A DNA stretch of 64,000 bases from Cytophaga aurantiaca DSM 3654. GTDB lineage: Bacteria; Bacteroidota; Bacteroidia; Cytophagales; Cytophagaceae. The position numbers were made by a program, and so were the translations under genes. Within the stretch, counting starts at the first letter, position 1, and each line of letters starts with the position of its first letter. The DNA lies in contig NZ_KB903621.1 in the NCBI RefSeq assembly GCF_000379725.1, positions 248,001 through 312,000 on the forward strand, given 5' to 3'. This document shows, in pieces, positions 8,556-18,050 of this stretch. The notes under the pieces are model-generated. The model did not search any database. It saw only the letters and a program-made list of their open reading frames with translations, and was not told the DNA's origin.

Positions 8556-10046
8556 TTATCTTAAATAAACAATATCGTTCGTGCAGCCATTTTCATCACA
8601 TGATTTGCAGGTAAGCATTCCTTTAAAGAACTGAGGTTTTAAAACAGATGTTCCCAACAGCATGCGGATACATTCCTGTATCCCTTCAATGATAGAAGGG
8701 TGCGGGTGGATCATGTCTGCCAATTCTTCAACACCTTTATCCATTGAAATCAATAAGGCAACGGCTTGTATGGCACTTGAAGCATGTACACCTACAGCTC
8801 GCATACCTAAGATCTTCATTTCATTGTCGTTTGTTACAAGAATTTTAAAGAATCCATCGTTGTTGCGCATTGCAATTGCACGAGGGATCATATCGTAACG
8901 GATCTTAACAACTTTATAAGAGATCTTATCTTTTAATGCACGCTTCTCGTTCATTCCAACACCAGCAACTTCGGGCTGTACAAACATAATGGTTGAAACG
9001 TTGTTGTATGTAATCGGGTGACTGGAAACACCAAACATTTTTTCAATTACATGTCGGCCTTCTAATTCCGCAACATTCACAAGCGCTACATCAGAAGAAA
9101 TATCCCCGGCAACATAGATGTTCGGCACGTTTGTTTGTCCGTCTATGTTATCAATATTTCCATTCGGTAAAATGGTTATACCCACATCTTCCAGACCTAA
9201 GTTTTTTGTATTTGGAATACGGCCAACCGAAACAAGTACCTTTTCTACACGGTGCATTTCTTTGCGGCCGTCTGTATATTCAATGATGTACTCCACTTCA
9301 CCATCTACAATTCGCATGCTTAACAAGTTCGATTTTTTATGAACCGTAATGCCTTGTTTCTTCATGTTTGCTTCAACAACATCCGTTACATCATCGTCTT
9401 CAAATGAAAGAATACGCTCTGCTTTGTCAATGATGTTTACAGACGTGTAGCCGAAGTTTGAAAAAATGGTTGCCCACTCACAACCAATAACCCCTGCACC
9501 TAATATTACCAGGCTCTTCGGGAAGTTCTCAAAATTTTCGACACCATCACTGGTTACAATGATCTTTTCATCAATCGGAATATTTGGAATTTTACGCGGA
9601 CTGCTGCCGGTCGCAATAACAATATTTTCAACTTCTATGACTTCTCTTTCTGTGCCTGTTATTACTTCAACAGCATGTTGGCCAACAATTTTTGCTGTAC
9701 CTTTCAGAAATCTAAAGAGTCTTGCTTCCTGCTGAACAAGCGATTCGATCTGGCCTTCAAGATGAAAACGACGGTTGGCAATACCACCGCGAACCTGCGT
9801 CAATACTTGCTGATAGGTTACTGAAAAATGTTGATCAGGACTGTATTGCGCTAAACGTTTGCGTGCAGTTTGTATGTCTTTAGATAGCTCCCAGAACGTC
9901 TTAGATGAAATTGCTCCGTTATAGAGCCCTGCTCCTCCGATTTTTTCTTTTTCAATTAATAATACAGATTTGTTTAAATCTAACGCTCTGATTGCTGCTG
10001 CATAGCCTGCCGGGCCAGCACCTATAATACATACATCGTACTTCAT
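8556..10046 (-). CDS. Dihydrolipoamide dehydrogenase-like flavoprotein lacking the redox disulfide
   Basis: 496 residues from ATG 10046 (MKYDVCIIGAGPAGYAAA); an upstream start at 10100 would add an unlikely 18-residue leader before the FAD motif. Class I pyridine nucleotide-disulfide oxidoreductase fold: FAD GxGxxG near residues 9-14, NAD(P) motif GAGVIGCEW, VAGDI near the FAD-binding end, and the dimer-interface HPHPSIIEGIQE that carries the His-Glu pair. The redox site GGTCLNVGC of lipoamide dehydrogenase is here GGAGLYNGA: both cysteines are replaced (Gly40, Ala45). A cysteine cluster, CKSCDENGC, sits in the last 15-20 residues. It therefore cannot use the usual disulfide; a transhydrogenase-like or quinone-type reaction, or use of the C-terminal thiols, are possibilities. 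First gene of a three-gene unit. Confidence 0.88.
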   Translation of the reverse strand: MKYDVCIIGAGPAGYAAAIRALDLNKSVLLIEKEKIGGAGLYNGAISSKTFWELSKDIQTARKRLAQYSPDQHFSVTYQQVLTQVRGGIANRRFHLEGQIESLVQQEARLFRFLKGTAKIVGQHAVEVITGTEREVIEVENIVIATGSSPRKIPNIPIDEKIIVTSDGVENFENFPKSLVILGAGVIGCEWATIFSNFGYTSVNIIDKAERILSFEDDDVTDVVEANMKKQGITVHKKSNLLSMRIVDGEVEYIIEYTDGRKEMHRVEKVLVSVGRIPNTKNLGLEDVGITILPNGNIDNIDGQTNVPNIYVAGDISSDVALVNVAELEGRHVIEKMFGVSSHPITYNNVSTIMFVQPEVAGVGMNEKRALKDKISYKVVKIRYDMIPRAIAMRNNDGFFKILVTNDNEMKILGMRAVGVHASSAIQAVALLISMDKGVEELADMIHPHPSIIEGIQECIRMLLGTSVLKPQFFKGMLTCKSCDENGCTNDIVYLR

Positions 10047-10177
10047 CCTATTGAAATCTCGTTTATACCCCAAATTGCAAAAAAAATGCGCAGTTGCCAA
10101 TCTTTATTATAAACAGCTCTAAAATTGTATTTTTTCTATAATATAAAAATTCATTAAAATCTATTGAAAAAGTACTA

Positions 10178-10280
10178 TTTAAAAATATTGTGGTCTAAAA
10201 ATGAATCAATATATAGTATAAATAATCATTTATTTAAAAATATGGTTTAAAAATGAACCAATTATATAATAAATATCTTT
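10178..10280. repeat. Two imperfect ~50-bp direct repeats in an AT-rich divergent intergenic region
   Basis: Copy 1 (10178-10230) and copy 2 (10233-10280) share TTTAAAAATAT, then GGTYTAAAAATGAAYCAAT, then an AT-rich end. A third partial match, GTCTAAAAACG, lies near 10297. The surrounding 10101-10503 stretch, between the divergent flavoprotein and ATP-grasp genes, is very AT-rich and otherwise shows no gene. Confidence 0.5.
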
Positions 10281-10503
10281 TTTGGAAAAGGTTTTTGTCT
10301 AAAAACGTAAATTTTAAGAATTATATTAGATTATTTATATTATTTATTATGTATAATTATGTAACTATTAAAATAAGCAAACGTACAAAAATGCTCTTAT
10401 ATGCATTATAGTAAATATATTATTTAAATATTTTGCGAATACAGAATATACCTATATATTGTCAACATATAAATTAAGTTATATAAATTATATCCGTATT
10501 GGT

Positions 10504-11970
10504 ATGGAATCACAAACTGGAATATTTAATTCTTACAAGATAGACCCAGCTCATTTTGATGAAGCATGGACTCCAAACGGTGACATTAGAGGGCATTATA
10601 AGCATTTAATGGATACATTCAAACATTTAGATATGGATGAATACATCAAGATAAATGAAATTGCAAAAAGTGACTTGTTTAATCAAGGAGTGACTTTTAA
10701 TGTATATACAGAAGAAAATGAAGGCGTAGAACGGTTATTTCCTTTCGATCTGTTTCCGCGCATGATACCAAGTGAAGAATGGAAGACCATTGAAACCGGG
10801 ATTAAGCAACGCATTAAAGCACTTAATTTATTTCTTTGGGATATATATCATGAACAAAAAATATTAAAAGATAAAATTGTGCCAAGTGAATTACTTTTTA
10901 GTTCACAATTTTATAAAAAGGAAATGATAGGTGTAGACCCGCCAGGAGGGATTTACATTCATATAACAGGTATTGACATCATCAAACACAACGATGGAAA
11001 ATATTATGTATTGGAAGATAATTTACGTTGTCCATCCGGTGTAAGCTACGTGTTATCGAATAGAGAGACTATGAAAAAAATATTTTTCAATCTCTTTAGC
11101 AGATACCATGTTAAACCCGTGATGCAGTATACAGAAAGACTCCTTGCAACAATTCGTTCGGTTGCGCCAGATAGAATTGATAATCCGCTATGTGTAGTAC
11201 TTACGCCTGGTACATTTAACTCTGCTTATTTTGAGCATTCTTTTCTAGCACATCAAATGGGGATTCAATTGGTGGAAGGAAGAGACATGTTTGTTGAAAA
11301 TAATTTCGTCTACATGAAGAACATACATGGTCCGAAGAGAGTAGATGTAATTTATAGACGAGTAGACGATGACTTTATTGATCCGCTTGTGTTTAATGAA
11401 AAATCGGTATTGGGTGTGCCCGGCTTAATGGCGGCTTATCAAGCAGGAAATGTGAATATTATTAATGCACCTGGTACGGGTGTGGCAGACGATAAAGCAG
11501 TGTACACATATGTTCCGGATATCATTAAATATTATTTAGATGAAGAACCTATTTTAAGCAACGTACCAACGTATCGTTGTGAACGTCCGGACGAAATGAA
11601 ATATGTGTTGGAAAATATGCATAACCTGGTTGTTAAACCTGTGGATGAGTCGGGTGGTTATGGAGTTTTTATTGGTGATAGAAAAACCAAAGAAGAAATC
11701 GAAGATTACAAAAAGTTAATACATGCAAATCCTAGAAAATATATTGCACAGCCGATTATGTCTTTATCTATGCTGTCAACATTTATTGAAGATACAAATG
11801 AATCAGAACAACGCCACATTGATTTGCGCGCATTTGCTTTGATGGGTAAAGATGGCATCTATGTATTGAATGGAGGTTTAACACGGGTAGCATTACAAAA
11901 AGGTAATCTTATTGTAAACTCTTCGCAAGGCGGGGGTTCAAAGGATACATGGGTTATTGAAAATTATTAA
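10504..11970 (+). CDS. Circularly permuted ATP-grasp protein (COG2308, Anbu operon)
   Basis: 488 residues from ATG 10504 (MESQTGIFNSYKID); a TTG at 10459 would add 15 residues and is less likely. Family landmarks: IKQRIKALNLFLWDIYHEQ, YVLEDNLRCPSGVSYVLSNR, VDVIYRRVDDDFIDPL, NAPGTGVADDKAVYTYVP, VVKPVDESGGYGVFIG, and IDLRAFALMG near the C-terminus. These are the DUF404/DUF407 type-2 circularly permuted ATP-grasp signatures; relatives are predicted amidoligases that make peptide bonds, substrate unknown. It is followed after 13 bp by the alpha-E gene and then Anbu, the classical neighbourhood. An 11.9-kb ending at a TAA with no terminator fits an operon. Confidence 0.93.
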   Translation: MESQTGIFNSYKIDPAHFDEAWTPNGDIRGHYKHLMDTFKHLDMDEYIKINEIAKSDLFNQGVTFNVYTEENEGVERLFPFDLFPRMIPSEEWKTIETGIKQRIKALNLFLWDIYHEQKILKDKIVPSELLFSSQFYKKEMIGVDPPGGIYIHITGIDIIKHNDGKYYVLEDNLRCPSGVSYVLSNRETMKKIFFNLFSRYHVKPVMQYTERLLATIRSVAPDRIDNPLCVVLTPGTFNSAYFEHSFLAHQMGIQLVEGRDMFVENNFVYMKNIHGPKRVDVIYRRVDDDFIDPLVFNEKSVLGVPGLMAAYQAGNVNIINAPGTGVADDKAVYTYVPDIIKYYLDEEPILSNVPTYRCERPDEMKYVLENMHNLVVKPVDESGGYGVFIGDRKTKEEIEDYKKLIHANPRKYIAQPIMSLSMLSTFIEDTNESEQRHIDLRAFALMGKDGIYVLNGGLTRVALQKGNLIVNSSQGGGSKDTWVIENY

Positions 11971-11983
11971 AATTCGTTGAAGT

Positions 11984-12931
11984 ATGTTATCTAGAATTGC
12001 AGGAAATTTGTTTTGGATGGGTCGTTACCTTGAACGAACAGAACATATCAGTCGTTTTGCACAAGCACATTACTTTTTCAGTATTGATGCACCCAAATCG
12101 ATCAAGAAAGAACACATATTAGAATCTGTTTTAAACATGGCTGGTTCGTATGTTGAATATATTGGCCTACAAAATAAAATGGAGACCGATGAGGTTGCTT
12201 ATTTTATTGGCTTGAATGATTACAATTCATCTTCTATTAAACAATCTGTTTGCCAAGCTCGTGAAAACGCCAGAGGCGCAAAGGATTCTATCTCTACGGA
12301 ATTGTGGGAGTCAATCAATACCTATTACCATTATGTAAAATCAATGGATAAGGCGAAGTTTGAAGAAATAGGTATTTTTGGATTTTCAAAAAAAGTAATT
12401 GAGCTAAATGCCATCATAAATGCAAATGTCGACAATACATTGCTGCACGATGAAGCTTGGTCTATCATACATTTGGGAAAACACATTGAACGTACTACTC
12501 AGATCATCCGGATTATAGTAACAAAGATCAATGATATCAATCGAATTCCTAAAAAGGAATATTATAACATGATTGAATTATTTGAAAATGTTAATTTGCT
12601 TAAGAGTACAGAGGCATACGACATGAGTAAAATCCATTACAGAGAAGTACCCAATGTAAGCCATAGCTTGGAGTTTTTGACTTTAAATAGAAATTTTCCA
12701 AAGTCGATTGTATACAATCTAAGACACATTGAAAATTGTTTACTACGGATAACAAATGTTTCTAAGCATCAGCCAAACTCGCTGGAGTTCTATGCAAGTA
12801 AATTATTATCTACCGTGCAATACACTTCTATTCAGGATATTGAAAAAGAGCCACTTGCCTTTTATCATGATCTATTGAATAAAGTTGCAAAGCTGGCGGA
12901 TATGCTTGAAATAAAGTATCTGCAATATTAA
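11984..12931 (+). CDS. Alpha-E domain protein (DUF403, COG2307)
   Basis: 315 residues, all-helical. The start MLSRIAGNLFWMGRYLERTEH and the later HLGKHIERTTQIIRI are the paired family motifs with conserved Arg-Tyr-x-Glu-Arg and His-x-Glu-Arg. The alpha-E domain nearly always accompanies the type-2 ATP-grasp protein, sometimes as a fusion, and is predicted to act with it. The gene begins 13 bp after the ATP-grasp stop, so the two are translationally close. Cytoplasmic; biochemical role not established in the family. Confidence 0.93.
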   Translation: MLSRIAGNLFWMGRYLERTEHISRFAQAHYFFSIDAPKSIKKEHILESVLNMAGSYVEYIGLQNKMETDEVAYFIGLNDYNSSSIKQSVCQARENARGAKDSISTELWESINTYYHYVKSMDKAKFEEIGIFGFSKKVIELNAIINANVDNTLLHDEAWSIIHLGKHIERTTQIIRIIVTKINDINRIPKKEYYNMIELFENVNLLKSTEAYDMSKIHYREVPNVSHSLEFLTLNRNFPKSIVYNLRHIENCLLRITNVSKHQPNSLEFYASKLLSTVQYTSIQDIEKEPLAFYHDLLNKVAKLADMLEIKYLQY

Positions 12932-13000
12932 GTGATGTTAAGTCATATTTTAAAAACCATAAAAACCGTATATTTCGATTTGAAATAGAATACAATCATT

Positions 13001-13726
13001 ATGACATATTGTTTGGGTGTTAAATTAAAAGATGGATTAGTTGCAATAGCTGATACACGCATAACTTCTGGTACGGATACAACAACTGCTAAAAAACTAT
13101 TTGTTCATGAAAGCGGACATGGAAGCTTGTTCTTGATGACAAGTGGCTTACGTTCTGTTCGTGATAAAGCTATCACTTACTTCAAAGAAGTATTAAAAGA
13201 CGAATCGGTTATTTACACACAGTTGTACGAAGCCGTGAATGCTTTTGGAAACCAGCTGCGCAGAGTGGCAGAGGAAGATCGGAAGGCATTGTATGCTGCA
13301 GGTTTTGCATTTAATTTACATACCATTGTTGGTGGTCAGTTAAAAAATGATACCGAGCCAAAATTATTTTTATTATACCCCGAAGGAAACTGGATCGAAT
13401 TGACGCAAACAACTCCGTTTATGATTATCGGTAACAGCGGATATGGTAAGCCTATTCTGAACCGTACAGTCAAATATGAATCAACGCTGGAAGAAGTATT
13501 GAAGGCCGGATTTTTATCGTTCGATTCAACACGTGTATCTGCAAATGATGTAGATTTTCCATTGGATGTTGTTATTTATTATAACAATACATTTAAGATG
13601 ATTGAACACCGTTTTGAGAAAAAAGATATGGAAATTATCTCCAGTACCTGGGATAATGAATTGAAAAAAGCGTTGGATAGCGTACCAGAAGATTGGATGA
13701 ATGTGGTATTTGATCAAAAAAAGTGA
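13001..13726 (+). CDS. Anbu, proteasome-related Ntn-hydrolase
   Basis: 241 residues. After Met removal the mature N-terminus is Thr1 of MTYCLGVKLKDGLVAIADTR, with the proteasome-like Asp17 in IADTR and a Lys near position 31 (AKKLF), the Thr-Asp-Lys arrangement of the proteasome beta fold. Conserved later parts include HTIVGGQL and MIIGNSGYGKPILNR. Anbu (ancestral beta subunit) forms open ring or spiral assemblies and is encoded with a type-2 ATP-grasp, an alpha-E protein and usually a transglutaminase-like protein. The first two genes precede it here; the transglutaminase gene is not adjacent. A 69-bp gap separates it from the alpha-E gene, with a weak TATATTTC -7 at 12969. Confidence 0.93.
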   Translation: MTYCLGVKLKDGLVAIADTRITSGTDTTTAKKLFVHESGHGSLFLMTSGLRSVRDKAITYFKEVLKDESVIYTQLYEAVNAFGNQLRRVAEEDRKALYAAGFAFNLHTIVGGQLKNDTEPKLFLLYPEGNWIELTQTTPFMIIGNSGYGKPILNRTVKYESTLEEVLKAGFLSFDSTRVSANDVDFPLDVVIYYNNTFKMIEHRFEKKDMEIISSTWDNELKKALDSVPEDWMNVVFDQKK

Positions 13727-13747
13727 TTTAAAAGAAATATCTGTCAG

Positions 13748-13779
13748 TTGCTTAACTTAAATATATTTTATTATATTTA
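13748..13779 (+). promoter_or_regulatory. Candidate promoter of the coiled-coil protein gene
   Basis: TTG at 13748-13750, a 21-bp spacer, then TATATTTA at 13772-13779, one base off TAnnTTTG. Start codon 50 bp downstream. Confidence 0.4.
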
Positions 13780-13828
13780 TATAGAAACTAAACTTAAACA
13801 ACAGACTTTTCATTAACCAACAATCATT

Positions 13829-14746
13829 ATGGCACAAGAAGAAAACAAAAAAAGTAATAATCTGATTTTTATATTAATCATCCTTGCCTTATTGGGTGTG
13901 ATCGGATATTTATTATTCAACAACAATCAGAAATCGACTAAGATTGAAGAGCAGGAGAAAACAATTATCTTAAAAGACGATTCGTTGGCTACCAAAGTTG
14001 CTGAATTAGAAGGCTTACAATTACAGTACCACAGTTTACAAAAACAAGCAGCTGACTTGGGTCAAAGAAATGATTCATTGGATGCTAAAATTGCAGAATT
14101 AGATAATGCAATTGCAAGCTTGAAAAAAGGTAACGCTGTTAACATGAAAAAGCTGAACGCTCAGATCGAATCATACAAAAAAGATCTTGAAGTGAAAGAA
14201 GCTGAAATCGTTAAGTTGCGTGAAGAAAACAAAAACTTAAATTCTTCTATCGACACATTAAAGCAAGACAAAGCTGTAATGAATGATTCAATCAACAATC
14301 TTCGTACAGTTCGTACAGATTTACAGCAGAAATATGAGTTAGCATCTATCTTGAAAGCTGAAAACATAAAAGTTAGTGTGATCAATGCTAAAGGAAAAGA
14401 AGAAACTGACACTGAATACAAAGCAAAACACATTGCTAAAATCAAAATTGTATTCACTCTTGCGGATAACAAAGTAGCTCCTAAGAACACAAAAGTAATT
14501 TACTTACAGGTTATCGAACCAAGTGGTGCTCCATTGTTTGATAGTTCTTTAGGTGGTGGTTTCTTCAAAACTTCTGAAGGAAAAGAAATTCCGTTTACTG
14601 AAAAACAAGCAATCGATTTCAACAACACCAATCAGCCTGTATCATTTGTATATGCTAAAGGTGGTGAATACAAAATCGGTACATACACACTTAAAGTTTG
14701 GCAAGATGGCAACTTGATTGGTACTACATCTTTAGTGGTTAAGTAA
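13829..14746 (+). CDS. Membrane-anchored coiled-coil protein
   Basis: 305 residues: a short polar N-terminus (MAQEENKKSNN), one transmembrane helix (about 13-32, LIFILIILALLGVIGYLLF), a long heptad-rich coiled coil (about 40-175, many Leu/Ile at a/d positions), and a C-terminal beta domain (about 180-305: IKVSVINAKGKEETD, KIKIVFTLADNKVAPKNTKVIYLQVIEPSG, YTLKVWQDGNLIGTTSL) that looks like an Ig-type sandwich. It is probably an inner-membrane protein whose domain is held away from the membrane by the coil. No enzyme motif. Function unknown. Followed by a strong terminator. Confidence 0.85.
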   Translation: MAQEENKKSNNLIFILIILALLGVIGYLLFNNNQKSTKIEEQEKTIILKDDSLATKVAELEGLQLQYHSLQKQAADLGQRNDSLDAKIAELDNAIASLKKGNAVNMKKLNAQIESYKKDLEVKEAEIVKLREENKNLNSSIDTLKQDKAVMNDSINNLRTVRTDLQQKYELASILKAENIKVSVINAKGKEETDTEYKAKHIAKIKIVFTLADNKVAPKNTKVIYLQVIEPSGAPLFDSSLGGGFFKTSEGKEIPFTEKQAIDFNNTNQPVSFVYAKGGEYKIGTYTLKVWQDGNLIGTTSLVVK

Positions 14747-14823
14747 TACGAACACGATTGATAGGATTAAAATTGAATACAGGATTTCCTTCTGTAGTTA
14801 TTTGAATCCTTCGTTCATAAAAT

Positions 14824-14870
14824 AAAAAGAAGTCCCGTTGATTCATTCAGCGGGACTTCTTTTTTTATTG
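14824..14870 (+). terminator. Rho-independent terminator of the coiled-coil protein gene
   Basis: Stem AAAAAGAAGTCCCG / CGGGACTTCTTTTT with a 13-nt loop and T7 tail, 78 bp after the stop codon. The rest of 14871-15160 holds no gene I can see. Confidence 0.9.
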
Positions 14871-15163
14871 TTTAATAAGTAAATACAATAGATATAGCAT
14901 AAACATTATCACTTGTGGCGATATATGAATTTTCATATAAATCTCATTTGTGTTAAGCCTTCTTGTTTATTATGCCGTAGAAAGATTTGGCAACTACTAG
15001 TTCTATTGAATGCGAGAACCAAGGCAACTAAGGTTTATTTAATGTCTAAAACCCAATGACAACTATTTGTATTTAATGGAATACAATCCAACTAAAAAGT
15101 ATTATTACGAATATAATGGATTTTTTTGAAAATATTTAATCCAACAAATAAATCTTCCAAAAC

Positions 15164-15203
15164 AAAAATCCCGATGGAAAACTCTATCGGGATTTTTATT
15201 TTT
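15164..15203 (-). terminator. Rho-independent terminator of the ABC-F gene
   Basis: Arms AAAAATCCCGAT / ATCGGGATTTTT, 10-nt loop, A/T tracts on both sides. It carries the same CCCGAT/ATCGGG core as the terminators at 1350 and 7212. Confidence 0.85.
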
Positions 15204-15207
15204 AATT

Positions 15208-15229
15208 ACTGACCACTGTCTACTGACCA

Positions 15230-15231
<2 letters not shown>
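15208..15231. repeat. Short dispersed repeat at the ABC-F stop codon
   Basis: Two tandem ACTGACCACT units separated by GTCT. The last bases form part of the ABC-F stop codon on the minus strand. A near-identical copy in the opposite orientation overlaps the stop of the ceramidase-like gene at 19390-19415 (about 22 of 24 bases match). Confidence 0.7.
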
Positions 15232-16852
<1,621 letters not shown>

Positions 16853-16867
16853 TTATTTATTGAAGTA

Positions 16868-16875
16868 CAAAGGTA
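16868..16875 (-). promoter_or_regulatory. -7 element of the ABC-F gene
   Basis: Minus strand TACCTTTG is an exact TAnnTTTG match, 22 bp upstream of the start. A TTGA lies 16 bp further upstream, closer than the usual 19-21. Confidence 0.5.
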
Positions 16876-16942
16876 CAAAAAACCCTACAATCAAGTAACT
16901 GCTGGTTCTAAAAAATACTCGAAGCGTCTAAAATTGGGTGGG

Positions 16943-16979
16943 GAACACCTAAGAGATTTTCAAAACCTCGTAGGTGTTC
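16943..16979 (-). terminator. Palindromic repeat/terminator overlapping the GT2 stop codon
   Basis: Inverted repeat GAACACCTA / TAGGTGTTC with inner CGAG / CTCT pairing and a GTTTTGAAAAT apex. The outer arm includes the last two bases of the stop codon of the minus-strand glycosyltransferase. From memory, similar AACACCTACGAGGTTTT palindromes recur in Bacteroidota genomes. Confidence 0.65.
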
Positions 16980-17901
16980 ATTGTCCAGCTTTCGGCTGAT
17001 TGTGAATATACGCCGTGATTGCTACTCCATAGAGCTTATAACGCAGTTTTTCAGGAAGAACAAACTGTAATATGCCGGCATCAAACAGGTTTAGCCAAAA
17101 AGGGTATTTCATCACCGAATACAGACCTTTAAGAAACAGCTTATGTTGGTGTTTTAATATGGGATCCTGGCCATACAGATCGGGCTTTAAGGATGCTGCC
17201 AGAATTCTGTTTTTTAAATATGCTTTTGAGCGTTCGGCATATTTTCTAAACGTAAACTGATCCAGATGTACAGCAATTGCGGTATCTAAATAAAACGTTT
17301 CAATTTTTTCAACTCTGGCACGTAATGCAAAATCGTAGTCTTCAATATCTTTTAAGGATTCATCAAAGCCTTTGAGTTTATTGAATAAGGATGTTGGAAT
17401 TGAAAAATTTGCTGCAGATAGCACAACACGCTCACTTGGAATAACAGCGTTTCTATAAGTCTTCAGCGTACTGTTCCAGGTGGTGTTTAAATAATCTTTG
17501 TATTTTTTTATTTCAGAATCTTCTTTGGTAGCAGGTTCAAGAATCTCTCCCAATGCAATACGGTTTTTATGTGTGCTATTGAAAGAAATAAATTCCTGTA
17601 TACAAGAAGAAGCAGGAATCATGTCGTCATCAAAAAATAACAGCAGTTCTGTTGTTGCCTGTGCAGCGCCAGTATTTCGGGCACTTGCGCGCCCGTTGTT
17701 TTTCTGTTCAATAATTTTTAACGGAAATAATTTCCATTCGATGCTATGGATGGCTGCCGCACTGCCGTCTGTTGAACCATCCAGTACAACAATCACTTCA
17801 AACGAGCGGTATGTTTGCTGTTCCAGAGAATTCAAAAGTCGGATTACTTTATTTCTGCCATTATAGCTCGGAACAATAATGGATACTTGCGGTGATGTCA
17901 T
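16978..17901 (-). CDS. Family 2 glycosyltransferase
   Basis: 307 residues with the GT-A fold: VSIIVPSYNGRNKVIRLLNS at the N-terminus, VVLDGSTDGS, GRASARNTGAAQA, and the metal-binding FFDDDM (Asp91-93), then the acceptor region GFDESLKDIEDYDFALRAR with the ED catalytic-base motif. No membrane segment, so a cytoplasmic inverting transferase acting on an activated-sugar donor. Substrate unknown; it stands alone, not in a polysaccharide cluster. The C-terminal 80 residues are basic and aromatic and may touch the membrane. Its stop codon lies inside a palindromic repeat. Confidence 0.92.
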   Translation of the reverse strand: MTSPQVSIIVPSYNGRNKVIRLLNSLEQQTYRSFEVIVVLDGSTDGSAAAIHSIEWKLFPLKIIEQKNNGRASARNTGAAQATTELLLFFDDDMIPASSCIQEFISFNSTHKNRIALGEILEPATKEDSEIKKYKDYLNTTWNSTLKTYRNAVIPSERVVLSAANFSIPTSLFNKLKGFDESLKDIEDYDFALRARVEKIETFYLDTAIAVHLDQFTFRKYAERSKAYLKNRILAASLKPDLYGQDPILKHQHKLFLKGLYSVMKYPFWLNLFDAGILQFVLPEKLRYKLYGVAITAYIHNQPKAGQ

Positions 17902-18013
17902 TAAAAATTATTCTAAGTATTTGATTGCAAATACACTAAAAATTATTCGTTGCGCAAATTTATTGTTAAAGAATTCGGTTAAACATTCTTAGTAAAAAAT
18001 ACTTTTTTTGTCT

Positions 18014-18045
18014 TTTGAGCGTGTAACTTGCATACATTAATTTTG
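18014..18045 (+). promoter_or_regulatory. Consensus Bacteroidota promoter, likely leaderless transcript
   Basis: TTTG (18014-18017), a 20-bp spacer, and TAATTTTG (18038-18045), matching TTTG-N19-21-TAnnTTTG. The ATG of the ceramidase-like gene is only 5 bp after the -7 element, so transcription should start at or very near the start codon. Confidence 0.7.
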
Positions 18046-18050
18046 ATACA

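Noticed and set aside
8289-8564. 91-aa plus-strand frame opposite the 92-aa hypothetical
   Set aside because: Unlike the minus-strand reading it has no operon-like spacing and no protein-like pattern; treated as an antisense shadow.
10047-10100. Upstream start for the flavoprotein (18 extra residues)
   Set aside because: The leader has no signal or fold value and places the FAD motif unusually far from the N-terminus; ATG 10046 gives the family start.
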